Of a DNA stretch of 64,000 nucleotides, positions 15,061 to 29,329 are shown piece after piece (within the stretch, counting starts at the first letter, position 1; the number at the start of each line of letters is the position of its first letter). A program made the position numbers and the translations under genes. The notes beneath the pieces are model-generated. The model searched no databases and was not told the DNA's origin. It was given only the letters and a program-made list of their open reading frames with translations. The DNA comes from Megascapheus bottae. Taxonomy: Eukaryota > Chordata > Mammalia > Rodentia > Geomyidae. The stretch is from positions 304,501 through 368,500 of the forward strand of contig JANJXV010000264.1 of assembly GCA_024803745.1 (NCBI GenBank), read 5' to 3'.

Positions 15061-17831
15061 CTAAACCTAACCCTAACCCTAAACCTTACTCTTACCTGAA
15101 ACCTAACCATAACCCTAAGCCTTACCCTTACCATATCGCTAACCCTAACCCTAACCCTAACCCTAACCCTTACCCTTACCCTAACCATAACCCTAACATA
15201 CACCCCAACCCTAAACCTAAACCTAACCCTAACCCTAAATCTTACTCTTAACCTAAACATAACCATAACTCTAACTCTAACCCTAACACTAACAATTACC
15301 CTTACCCAACCCTAACCCTTACCCTAACCGTAACCCTAACATACACCCCAACCCTAAACCTAACCCTAACCCTAACCCTAAAACTTACTCTTACCCTAAC
15401 CCTAACCAGAACTCTAACGCTAACCCTAACACTAACAATTACCCTTACCCAACTCTAACCCTTACCCTAACCCTAACCCTAAACCTAACACGAACCCTAA
15501 CCCTAACCTTTACCCTTACACTAACCCTAACCCTAAACCGAACCCTAACCCTAACCCTTACCCTTACCCTAACGGTAACCCTAACCTTAACCCCAACCCT
15601 AATCCTAAGCCTTACACTAACCCTAACCCTTACACTTACCCTAACCATAACTCTAACGCTAACCCTAACCCTAACCCTAACAATTACCCTTACCCTAACC
15701 CTAAACCTTACCCTAACCCTAACCCTAACCCTACCCTTAAACCCTAACCCTAACCCTTCACCTAACCTTAAACGTAACCCTAACCCTAAACCTTACAGTT
15801 ACCCTAAGCCTAACTCTAATCCTAACCCGAACCCTAACCCTAACCCTTACCCTAACACTTACCCTTAACCTTACTCTAACCCTAACCCTAAACCTAAACC
15901 TAAACCTAACCCTAACCCTAACCTTAACCCTAACCCTAATCCTAACAATTGCCCTTACCCTAACCCTAACCCCAAACCTAGCCCTAACCCTAAACCTAAC
16001 CCTTACCCTGAACCTAACCCTAAACCTAACCCTAACCCTAACACTAACCCTAACCCTAACCCCTAAACCTAACCCTAACACTTACACTTATTCTAACCCT
16101 AACCCTAACACTTACCCTTACCCTAAACCCTACCCTAAACCTAACCCTAACCCTAACCCTTACCCTATCCCTAACACTAATCCTAAACCTAACCCTTACT
16201 CTTATCCTAATCCTAACCCTAATCCTAAAACTAACCCTAATCCTAACCTTAACCCTAACCCTTACACTTACCCTAACCCTAACCCTAACCCTAACGCTAA
16301 CCCTTACTTTTACCCTAAACCTAACCCTAACCCTAACCTATACACTAACCCTAACCCTAAACCTAAACCTTAACCAAACCCTAACGCTAACCCTAACCCT
16401 AACCCCTAACCCTAACCCTTAACCTAACCCTAACCATACCCCTAACCCTAACCCTAACCCTTACCCTTACCCTAAATCTAAACCTAACCCTAACCCTAAC
16501 CCTTACCCTAACCCTAACCTTTACCCTAACCCTAACCCTAACCCTAACCTTAACCGTAACCCTAACCTTAACCCTAACCCTAACACTAACCCTTACCCTT
16601 ACCCTAACCCTAACCCTAAACCTAAACCTATTCCTAATCCTAACCCTAAACTTAACCCTAAACCTAACGCTAACAATTGCCCTTACCCTAACCCTAACCC
16701 TAAACCTAACACTACCCTAACCCTAACCCTAACCCTTACCATAACCCTAACCCTAACCCTAAACCTAACCAAAACCCTAAGCTTAACTCTAACCCTAACC
16801 CTAACCCTAACCCTAACCCTAACCTGAAACCTAAACCTAACCCTAACCCTAACCCTAACCTTAACCCTAACCCTAATCCTAACAATTGCCCTTACCCTAA
16901 CCCTAACCCTAAACCTAACACTAACCCTAACCCTAACCCTAACTCTAACCCTTACCCTAACCCTAACCATAAACCTAACCCTAACCCTAACCCTAACCCC
17001 TAAACCTAACCCTAACACTTACACATATTCTAACCCTAACCCTAACACTTACCCTTACCCTAACCACTACCCTAACCCTAAACCTAACGCTAACCCTTAC
17101 CCTAACCCTAACCCTAACCCTAACCCTTACCCTTACCCTAACCCTAACCCTAACCCTAACCCTAACCCTTACCCTTACCCTAACACTAACCCTAACCCTA
17201 ACCCTAAACCTAAACCTTACACTTACCCTAAACCTAACCCTAACCCTAACACATACACTTCACCCTAACCCTAACCCTAACCCTAACCCTAACCCTTACC
17301 CTAAAACTAACCCTAATCCTAACCCTAACCCTAAACCTAACCCTTACACTTAACCTAACCCTAACATTAAACCTAACTCTAAACCTTACCCATACCCTAA
17401 TCCTAACCCTACCCCTAAACCTAACCCTAACCCTAACCCTAAACCTTACTCTTACCTGAACCCTAACTCTAACCCTAACCCTTACCCTTACCCTATCGCA
17501 AACCCTGACCCTACCCATACCCCTAACCCTTACCCTAACCGTAACCTTAAATTTAACCCCAACCCTAAACCTAACCCTAAACTTAACCCTAATCCTTACC
17601 ATAACCCTAACCCTAACCCTAACCCTTTCCCTTTCCCTAACCCTAACCCTAACTCTTACCCTTACCCTAACCCTAACCGTAACCCTAACATTAACCCTAA
17701 CCGTTACCCAAACCCTTACCCTTACCCTAACCCTAACCCTAAACCTAACACGAACCCTAACCCTAACCCTTACCCTTACCCTTACCCTAACCCTATCCCT
17801 AAACCTAACCCTAACCCTAACCCTATCCCTA

Positions 17832-18530
17832 ACACCTAACCCGAACCTTAAACCTTAAACTTACCACAACCCTAACCCTAACCCTAACCCTAACACTTAC
17901 CCTAAACCTAACTCTAACCGTTACCCTTACCCGAACCCTAACCCTAACCTTAACTTCAAACCCTAAACCTAACCCTAACCCTTACCCTAACCCTAACACC
18001 GACCCTAAAACTTACCCTTACCCTAACTCTAACCCTAACCCTAACACGAACTCTTATCCTAAACCTAACCATAACTCTAAACCTTAACCTAACCCTAACA
18101 CTAATCCCTAACCCCTAACCCTAACCCTAACCCTAACCCTAATCCTAAAACTAACCCTAACCCAACCTTAATCCTAACCCTTACATTTACCCTAACCCTA
18201 ACACTAACCCTAACCTATATACTAACCATAACCCTAAACCTAAAACTTAACATAACCCTAACCCCAAACCTAATTCCTAACCCTTAACCTAACCCTAAAC
18301 CTAACGCTTACCATAACCCAAACCCTTACCCTAGACCTAACCCTCACCCTAACCCTAAACTTAACGCTAACCCTAACACTAACCCTGACCCTTACCCTAA
18401 ACCTAACCCTAAACCTAAATCTAACCCTAACCCTAAACCTAACCCTAACCCTAACACTTACCCTTACCCTAACCCTAACACTAAACCTAACTCTAAATTT
18501 TACCCATACCCTAATCCTAACCCTTACCCT
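17832..18530. repeat. Satellite segment B, copy 2 of 3
   Basis: Same series of rare variants as 14341-15060, at an offset of about 3.49 kb falling slightly through small indels. Confidence 0.75.
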
Positions 18531-20519
18531 AAACGTAACCCTAACCCTAACCCTAAACCTTACTCTTACCTGAAACCTAAACATAACCCTAAGCCTTACC
18601 CTTACCATATCGCTAACCCTAACCCTAACCCTAACCCTTACCCTTACCCTAACCGTAACCCTAACATACACCCCAACCCTAAACCTAACCCTAACCCTAA
18701 CACTAACCCTAACCCTAACCCCTAAACCTAACCCTAACACTTACACTTATTCTAACCCTAACCCTAACACTTACCCTTACCCTAAACCCTACCCTAACCC
18801 TAACCCTAACCCTAACCCTTACCCTAACCCTAACACTAATCCTAAACCTAACCCTTACTCTTATCCTAACCCTAACCCTAATCCTAAAACTAACCCTAAT
18901 CCTAACCTTAACCCTAACCCTTACACTTACCCTAACCCTAACCCTAACCCTAACGCTAACCCTTACTTTTACCCTAAACCTAACCCTAACCCTAACCTAG
19001 ACACTAACCCTAACCTTAAACCTAAACCTTAACCAAACCCTATCCCTAACCCCTAACCCTAACCCTTAACCTAACCCTAACCCTAACCCTAACCCTAACA
19101 CTTACCCTTACCCTAAACCTAAACCTAACCCTAACCCTAACCCTTACCCTAACCCTAACCCTTACCCTAACCCTAACCCTAACCCTAACCTTAACCCTAA
19201 CCCTAACCTTAACCCTAACCCTAACACTAACCCTTACTCTTACCCTAACCCTAACCCTAAACCTAAACCTAATCCTAATCCTAACCCTAAACTTAACCCT
19301 AACCCTAACACTAACAATTGCCCTTACCCTAACCCTAACCCTAAACCTAACATTACCCTAACCCTAACCCTAACCCTTACCCTTACCCTAACACTAACCC
19401 TAACCCTAACCCTAACCCTAAACCTAAACCTTACACTTACCCTAAACCTAACCCTAACCCTTAACCTAAACCTAACCCTAACCCTAACCCTTACCCTTAC
19501 CTTAACCCTAACCCGAACCCTAACCCTTACCCTTACCCTAACGCTAACCCTAACCCTAACCCTAACACTAACCCTAACACATACCCTTACCCTAACCCTA
19601 ACCCTAACCGTAACCGTAACCCTAAACCTAACCGTAACCAGAAACCTAACCCTAACCCTTTCCCTAACCCTAACCCTAACCCTACACTTACCCTCACCCT
19701 AACCCTAACTCTAACCTCAACCCCAACCCTAAACCTAACCCTAACCCTAACCCTTACCCTTACCCTAACTCTAAACCTAAACCTAACCCTAACCCTAACC
19801 CTAACCCTTACCCTAAACCTAACCCTAAACCTAACCCTAACCCTAACCCAAAACCTTACCCTTACCCTAACCCTAATACTAAACCTAACCCTAAAACTTG
19901 CCCATACCCTAACCGTAACCATTACCCTAAACCTAACCCTATCACTAACTCTAACCCTTACTCTTACCTGAACCCTAACCCTAACCCTAACTCTTACCCT
20001 TACCCTATCGCTAACCCTAAACCTAACCCTAACCCTAACCCTTACCCTTACCCTAACGGTAACCCTAACCTTAACCCGAACCCTAAACCTAACCCTTACC
20101 CGAACCCTAACCCTTACACTTACCCTGACCCTAACCATAAGTCTAACGCTAACCCTGACCCTAACAATTAACCTTACCCTAACCCTAACCCTTACCCTAA
20201 CCCTAACCGTAACCCTAACCTTAAACCCTAAGCCTAACCCTTCACCTAACCTTAAACGTAACCCTAACCCTAAACCTTACACTTACCTAAGCCTAACTCT
20301 AACCCTAACCCGAACCCTAACCCTAACCCTTACCCTAACCCTTACCCTTACCCTTACTCTAACCCTAACCCTAAACCTAAACGTAAACCTAACCCTAACT
20401 CTAACCTTAACCCTAACCCTAACCCTAAAAATTGCCCTTACCCTAACCCTAACCCTAAAAGTAACACTAAACCTAACCCTAACCCTAACCCTAACCCTAA
20501 CCCTTACCCTAAACCTAAC

Positions 20520-21110
20520 CCTAACCCTAACCCTTACCCTTACCTTAACCCTAACCCTAACCCTAACCCTTACCCTTACCCTAACGCTAACCCTAACCCT
20601 AACCCTAACACTAACCCTAACACATACCCTTACCGTAACCCTAACCCTAACCGTAACCGTAACCCTAAACCTAACCGTAACCAGAACCCTAACCCTAATC
20701 CTTTCCCTAACCCTAACCCTAACCCTAAACCTTACAATTACCCTCACCCTAACCTTAACCCTAAACTCAACCCCAACCCTAAACGTAACCCTAACCCTAA
20801 CCCTTACCCTTACCCTAACCCTAAACCTAAACCGAACCCTAATCCTAACCCTAACCCTAACCCTAACCCTTACACTTACCCTAACCCTAACACTAAACCT
20901 AACCCTAAACCTTGCCCATACCCTAACCCTAACCCTTACCCTAAACCTAACCCTATACCTAACTCTAACCCTTACTCTTACCTGAACCCTAACCCTAACC
21001 ATAACCCTTACCCTAATGCTAAGCCTAACCCTAAACCTAAACCTAAGAATAAAGCTAACACATACGCTTACCCTAACCGTAACCCTAACCGTAACCCTAA
21101 ACCTAACCCT
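20520..21110. repeat. Satellite segment C, copy 1
   Basis: Matches 22862-23455 at a constant offset of 2342 at two separate landmarks: CTAACGCTAA at 20581/22923 and TAATGCTAAGCC at 21014/23356. Both copies carry GTAACCGTAACCG-type variants and an ACACATACCC unit. Confidence 0.8.
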
Positions 21111-22861
21111 AACCCTAACCCTAAGCCTAACCCTTACTGTATCCCTAACCCTAACTCTAACACTTACCCTTATCCTAAAACTAACTCTAACCTTAAACCC
21201 AACCCTAAACCTAACCCTTAGCCTTACCCTAACCCTATCCCTAAACCTAACCCTAACCCTAAACCTAACCCTAAACCTAACAATAACCCTAACCCTAATC
21301 CTAACCCTAACCCTTACCCTTACCCTAATCCTAACCCTAACCCTAAACCTAAAACTAACCTAAACTTAACCCTACCACTTACCCTAACCCTAACCCTAAA
21401 CCTAATCCGAACCCTAACCTTATCCCTAACCCTAACTCTTATCCTTACCCTAACCCTAACTCTAAACCTAACCCTTACCCTAACCCTAACCCTAACCCTA
21501 ACCCTAACCCTAACCCTAACCCTAACCTTATCCCTAACCCTAACTCTTATCCTTACCCTAACCCTAACTCTAACCCTAACCCTAAACCTAAACCTAACTC
21601 TAACCCTAACCCTAACCCTAACCCTAACCCTTACCCTTACCGTAACCCTAAACTTAATGCTAACCCTAACCCTAACCCTAACCCTTACCCTTTCCCTAAC
21701 CCTAACCCTAACCCTTACCCATACCCTAACCCTAAACCTTAACCTAACCCTAACTCTCACCCTAACCCTAACCCTAACCCTAACCCTTACCCTTACCCTA
21801 ACCCTAACCCTAAACCTAACACGAACCCTAACCCTAACCCTAACCCTTACCCTTGCCCTAACCCTAATCCTAAACCAAACGCTATCCCTAACCCTAACCC
21901 TAACACTTACCCTAAACCTCACTCTAACCTTACCCTTACCCTAACCCTAACCCTAACCTTAACCCCAACCCTAAACCCTACCCTAACCCTAACCCTAACA
22001 CTTACCCTAACCCTAACACCGACCCTAAAACTTACCCTTACCCTAACTCTAACCGTAACCCTAACCCTAACCCTAACCTTAACCCTAACTCTAACCCTAA
22101 CAATTGCCCTTAACCTAACCCTAACCCTAAACCTAACACTAACCCTAACCCAAACCCTAACCCTAACCCTTACTCTAACCCTAACCCTAAACCTAACCCT
22201 AACCATAACCCTAACCTTAACCCTAAACCTAACCCTATCCCTTCCCTTTACCCTAACCCTAACCCGAAACCTAAACCTAACCCTAACCCTAACCTAACCC
22301 TAACCTTAACCCTAACCCTAACCCTAACAATTGCCCTTACCCTAACACTAACCCTAACCCTAACCCTAACCCTAACCCTTACCCTAACCCTAACCCTAAA
22401 CCTAAACCTAACCATAACCCTAAGCTTAACCCTAAACCTAACCCTAACCTAACACTTACCCTAACCCTAACCTGAAACCTAAACCTAACCCTAACCCTAA
22501 CCTTAACCCTAACCCTAATCCTAACAATTCCCCTTACCCTAACCCTAACCCTAAACCTAACCCTAACCCTAACCCTAACCCTAACCCTTACCCTAACCCT
22601 AACCCTAAACCTAATCCTAACCCTAACCCTAACCCTAACCCTAACCCCTAAACTTAACCCTAACACTTACACTTATTCTAACCCTAACCCTAACACTTAC
22701 CCTTACCCTAAAACCTACCCTAACCCTAACCCTAACCCTAACCCTTACCCTAACCCTAACCCTATACCTTACCCTTACCCTAACCCTAACCCTAACCCTA
22801 ACCCTTACCCTAACACTAACACTAACCCTAACCCTAACCCAAACCTAAACCTTACCCTTAA

Positions 22862-23455
22862 CCTAAACCTAACCTTAACCCTTACCCTAAACCTAACCCT
22901 AACCCTAACCCTTACCCTTACCCTAACGCTAACCCTAACCCTAACCCTAACACTAACCCTAACACATACCCTTACCGTAACCCTAACCCTAACCGTAACC
23001 GTAACCCTAAACCTAACCATAACCAGAACCCTAACCCTAATCCTTTCCCTAACCCTAACCCTAACCCTAAACCTTACACTTACCCTCACCCTAACCTTAA
23101 CCCTAACCTCAACCCCAACCCTAAACCTAACCCTAACCCTAACCCTTACCCTTACCCTAACCCTAAACCTAAACCGAACCCTAATCCTAACCCTAACCCT
23201 AACCCTAACCCTTACACTTACCCTAACCCTAACACTAAACCTAACCCTAAACCTTGCCCATACCCTAACCCTAACCCTTACCCTAAACCTAACCCTATAC
23301 CTAACTCTAACCCTTACTCTTACCTGAACCCTAACCCTAACCCTAACCCTTACCCTAATGCTAAGCCTAACCCTAAACCTAAACCTAACAATAAAGCTAA
23401 CACATATGCTTACCCTAACCGTAACCCTAACCATAACCCTAAACCTAACCCTAAC
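22862..23455. repeat. Satellite segment C, copy 2
   Basis: Partner of 20520-21110 at offset 2342. Immediately to the right, 23470-23850 instead matches 21860-22240 (offset about 1611), so two different duplications meet here. Confidence 0.8.
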
Positions 23456-25923
23456 CCTTACCCTTACCCTAACCCTAATCCTAAACCAAACGCTATCCCT
23501 AACCCTAACCCTAACACTTACCCTAAACCTCACTCTAACCTTACCCTTACCCTAACCCTAACCCTAACCTTAACCCCAACCCTCAACCCTACCCTAACCC
23601 TAACCCTAACACTTACCCTAACCCTAACACCGACCCTAAAACTTACCCTTACCCTATCTCTAACCGTAACCCTAACCCTAACCTTAACCCTAACTCTAAC
23701 CCTAACAATTGCCCTTAACCTAACCCTAACCCTAACCCTAACACTAACCCTAACCCAAACCCTAACCCTAACCCTTACTCTAACCCTAACCCTAAACCTA
23801 ACCCTAACCATAACCCTAACCTTAACCCTAAACCTAACCCTATCCCTTCCCTTTACCCTAACCCTAACCCGAAACCTAAACCTAACCCTAACCCTAACCC
23901 TAACCCTAACCTTAACCCTAACCCTAACCCTAACAATTGCCCTTACCCTAACACTAACCCTAAACCTAACACTAACCCTAACCCTATATCTAACCCTAAA
24001 CCTCACACTTACCCTTACCCTAACCCCTACCCTAACCCTAACCCTAAACCTTACCCTAAACCTAACCCTAACCCTTACCCTTACCCTAACCCTAAACCTA
24101 ACCCTAAACCTAACTCTAACCCTTAACCTTACCCTAACCCTAACCCTAACCCTAACCCTAACCCTAAACCTAAAGCTTACCCTTACCCTAAACCTAACCT
24201 TAATCCTCACCCTAAACCAATTCCTAACCCTAACCCTTACTCTTACCTTAACCCTAACCCTAACCCTAACCCTTACCCTTAACCTAACGCTAACCCTAAC
24301 CCTAACCCTAACCCTAACACTAACCCTAACACATACCCTTCACCCTAACACTAACCCTAACCGTAACCGTAACCCTAAACCTTACCGTAACCCTAACCTT
24401 TACCCTTACCCTAACCCTAACCCTAAACCTAACCCTAACCTAACCCTAACCCTTACCCTAAGCCTAACCCTAATCCTAACCCTAACCCTAAACCTAACCC
24501 TTACCCTCACCCTAACCCTAACCCTAACCTCAACCCCAACCCTAAACCTAACCCTAACCCTAACCTTACCCTTACCCTAACCCTAACCCTAAACCTAACC
24601 CTATCCTAACCCTAACCCTTACCCTAAGCCTAACCCTAATCCTAACCCTAACCCTAAACCTAACCCTTACACATACTCTAACCCTAACACTAAACCTAAC
24701 TCTAAACCTTACCCATACCCTAATCCTAACCCTACCCCTAAACCTAACCCTGACCCTAACCATAAACCTTACTCTTACCTGAACCCTAAACCTAACCCTA
24801 ACCATTACCCTTACCCTATCGCAAAACCTGACCCTACCCATACCCCTAACCCTTACCCTAACCGTAACCCTAAATTTAACCCCAACCCTAAACCTAACCC
24901 TAAACCTAACCCTCATCCTTACCCTAACCCTAACCCTAAACCTAACCCTTACCCTTTCCCTAACCCTAACCCAATCCCTTACACTTACCCTAACCCTAGC
25001 CCTAAACCTCACCCTAACCCTAACCCTAACCCTAACCTTAACCCTAACCGTAACCCAAACCCTTACCCTTACCCTAACCCTAAAATTAACCCTTACCCTA
25101 AACCTATCCCTAACCCTAACCCTTACCCTTACCTTAACCATAACCCTTACCCTAACCCTTACCCTTAACCTAACGCTAACCCTAACCCTAACCCTAACCC
25201 TAACACTAACCCTAACACATACCCTTCACCCTAACACTAACCCTAACCGTAACCGTAACCCTAAACCTTACCGTAACCCTAATCCTAACCCTTACCCTAA
25301 CCCTAACCCTAACCCTAAGCCTTACCCTTACCCTCACCCTAACCCTAAACCTAACCTCAACCCCAACCCTAAACCTAACCCTAACCCTAACCCTTACCCT
25401 TACCCTAACCCTAACCCTAAACCTAACCCTAAGACCTAACCCTAACCCTTACCCTAAACCTAACCCTAATCCTAACCCTAACCCTAAACCTAACCCTTAC
25501 ACTTACCCTAACCCTAACACTAAACCTAACTCTAAACCTTACCCATACCCTAATCCTAACCCTACCCCTAAACCTAACCCTAACCCTAACCCTAAACCTT
25601 ACTCTTACCTGAACCCTAACTCTAACCCTAACCCTTACCCTTACCCTATCGCAAACCCTGACCCTAACCATACCCCTAACCCTTACCCTAAACGTAACCT
25701 TAAATTTAACCCCAACCCTAAACCTAACGCTAAATCTAACCCTAATCCTTACCATAACCCAATCCTAACCGTAACCCTAACCTTAACCCTAACCGTTAAC
25801 CAAACCCTTACCCTTACCCTAACCCTAACCCTAAACCTAACACGAACCCTAACCCTAACCCTTACCCTTACCCTTACACTAACCCTAACCCTAAACCTAA
25901 CCCTAACCCTAACCCTATCCCTA

Positions 25924-26640
25924 ACACCTAACCCGAACCTTAACCCTTAAACTTACCATAACCCTAACCCTAACCCTAACCCTAACCCTAACACTTACCC
26001 TAAACCTAAATCTAACCGTTACCCTTACCCGAACCCTAACCGTAACCTTAACTCCAAACCCTAAACCTAACCCTAACCCTAACCCTAACCCTTACCCTAA
26101 CCCTATCACCGACCCTAAAACTTACCCTAACCCTAACTCTAACCCTAACCCTAACACGAACTCTTATCCTAAACCTAACCCTAACTCTAAACCTTAAACT
26201 AACCCTAACACTAATCCCTAACCCCTAACCCTAACCCTAACCTTAACCCTAATCCTAAAACTAACCCTAACCCAACCTTAACCCTAACCCTTACCTTTAC
26301 CCTAAACCTAACCCTAACCCTAACCTATACACTAACCCTAACCCTAAACCTAAACCTTAACATAACCCTAACCCTAAACCTAATTCCTAACCCTTAACCT
26401 AACCCTAAACCTAACCCTTACCCTAACCCAAACCCTTACCCTAGACCTAACCCTCACCCTAACCCTAACACTAACCCTGACCCTTACCCTAACCCTAACC
26501 CTAAACCTAAACCTAACCCTAACCCTAAACCTAACCCTAACCCTAACCCTTACCCTTGCCCTAACCCTAACACTAAACCTAACTCTAAACATTACCCATA
26601 CCCTAATCCTAACCCTTACCCTAAACCTAACCCTAACCCT
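25924..26640. repeat. Satellite segment B, copy 3 of 3
   Basis: Same series of rare variants as 14341 and 17832, including ACCCGAACC, ACCGACCC and the run ending with ACATACACCCC. Confidence 0.75.
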
Positions 26641-28008
26641 AACCCTAAACCTTACTCTTACCTGAAACCTAACCATAACCCTAAGCCTTACCCTTACCAT
26701 ATCGCTAACCCTAACCCTAACCCTAACCCTAACCCTTACCCTTACCCTAACCGTAACCCTAACATACACCCCAACCCTAAACCTAACCCTAACCCTAACC
26801 CTAAACCTTACTCTTCCCCTAACCCTAACCATAACTCTAACGCTAACCCTAACACTAACAATTACCCTGACCCAACCCAGCCCTTACCCTAACCCTAACC
26901 CTAAACCTAACACGAACCCTAACCCTAACCTTTACCCTTACACTAACCCTAAACCTAAACCTAAACCTAACCCTAACGCTTACCCTTACCCTAACGGTAA
27001 CCCTAACCTTAACCCCAACCCTAAACCTAAGCCTTACCCTAACCCTAACCCTTACACTTACCCTAACCCTAACTATAACTCTAACGCTAACCCTAACCCT
27101 AACAATTTCCTTACCCTAACCCTAACCCTTACCCTAACCCTAACCCTAACCCTAACCTTAAACCCTAACCCGAACCCTTCACCTAACCTTAAACGTAACC
27201 CTAACCCTAAACCTTACAGTTACCCTAAGCCTAACTCTAAACCTAACCCGAACCCTAACCCTAACCCTTACCCTAACACTTACCCTTACCCTTACTCTAA
27301 CCATAACCCTAAACCTAAAACTAAACCTAACCCTTACCCTAACCCTAACCCTAACCCTAACCCTTACCATAACCCTAACCCTTACCCTAACCCTAACCAT
27401 ATCCCTAAGCCTAACCTCTAACCCTAACCCTAACCCTCACCCTAACCGTAACCCTAACCCTAACCCTTACCCTTACCCTAACCCTAACCCTAACCCTTAC
27501 CCTAACCCTAACCCTTACCCTAACCCTAACCCTAACCCTAACCTTAACCCTAACCCTAACCGTAACCCCAACCCTAACACTAACCCTTACCCTAAACCTA
27601 ACCCTAACCCTTACCCTAAACCTAACCCTAACAATAACCCTTACCCGTACCTTAACCCTAACCCTAACCCTAACCCTTACCCTTACCCTTACCCTAACGC
27701 TAAACCTAACCCTAACACTAACCCAAACACATACCCTTACCCTAACCCTAACCCTAACCCTAACCGTAACCCTAAACCTAACCTTAACCCTAACCCTAAC
27801 CCTAACCCTTACCCTAACCCTAAAACTAACCCTTACCCTTACCCTCACCCTAAACCTAACCCTAACATCAACCCCAACCCTAAACCTAACCCTAACCCTA
27901 AACCTAACCGAAACCCTTACCTTTACCCTAACCGAAACCCTAACCCTAACCCTAAACCTAAACCTATCCCTAACCCTAAACCTAACCCTTACCCTAACCC
28001 TAACCCTG

Positions 28009-28950
28009 ATCAAACCCTAAGCATAACCCTCACGCTTACCCTAACCCTAACCCTAACCTTAACACTAACCCTAACCCTAAACCTAACCTTAACCCTAACT
28101 CTTATAATTTCCCTGACCCTAACTCTAACACTAAACATAAGCTTAACCCTAAACCTAACCGTTACCCTTACCCTAACCCTAACCCTAAACCTAACCCTAA
28201 CCCTTACCCTTATCCTAACCCTAAACCAAATCCTAACCCTAACCTTAACCCTAACCCTTACCCTTACCCTAACCCTAACTCTAACCCTAACCCTAAACTT
28301 AACCCTAACCCTAACCCTAACCCTTACTCTAACCCTAACCCTAACCTAACCTTACACTTACCCTAACCCTAACCCTAAACTTAACCCTAACCCTAACCCT
28401 AACCCTTACCATTACCTTAACCCTAAACCTAAACCTAACCCTAATTGTAACCCCTAACCCTAACCCTAACCCTTACCCACCCTAACCCTAACACTAAACT
28501 TAATGCTAACCCTAACCCTAACCCTAAACCTTTCCCTAACCCTAACCCTAACGCTAACACTAAACCTTACACTTAACCTAACCCTAACCCTAACCCTAAC
28601 CCTAACCCTAACCTTAACCGTAAACCTAACCCTAACCCTAACCCTTACCCTTACCCTAACCCAAACACTAAACCTAACCCTAAACCTAACCCTGACACAT
28701 ACCCTTACCCTAACCCTAACCCTATCCCTAACCATTACTCTAACCCTAAACCGTACCATAACCTTAACGTTAACCTTAACTCTAACCCTAACCCTTACCC
28801 TTACCCTAAACCTAAACCTAACCCTAACCCTAACGCTTATCCTTATCCTAACCCTAACCCTAACCCGAACCCTAAACCTTACACTTACTCTAAGCCTAAC
28901 GCTAACCCTTACCCTAAACATAACCCTAACGTTAACCCTTACCCTTACCT
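28009..28950. repeat. Satellite segment D, copy 1 of 3
   Basis: Starts at ATCAAACCCTAAGCATAACC and contains the marker ACCCACCCTAACCC near 28476. The same pair of landmarks recurs from 35824 and 37591. Confidence 0.75.
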
Positions 28951-29049
28951 AAACCCTAACACTAACCCTAAACTTTACCCTTCCCCTAACGCTAACCCTA
29001 ACCCTATCCCTAACCCTAACACTAACCCTAACACATACCCTTACCCTAA

Positions 29050-29297
29050 CCCTAACCCTAACCCTAACCCTAACCGTAAACCTTAAACTAACTCTAATCC
29101 TAACCCTAAGCTTAACCCTTACCCTCTCCCTAAACCTAACTCTAACCCTTACCCTTATCCTAAACCTAACCCTAAACTTAACCCCAACCCTAAACCTAAC
29201 CCTAAACCCAACACTTACCCTTACCCTAACCCTATCCCTTAACCTAACCCTAACCCTAACCCTAACCCTATCCCTTACCCTTACTCAAAGCCTAACT

Positions 29298-29329
<32 letters not shown>
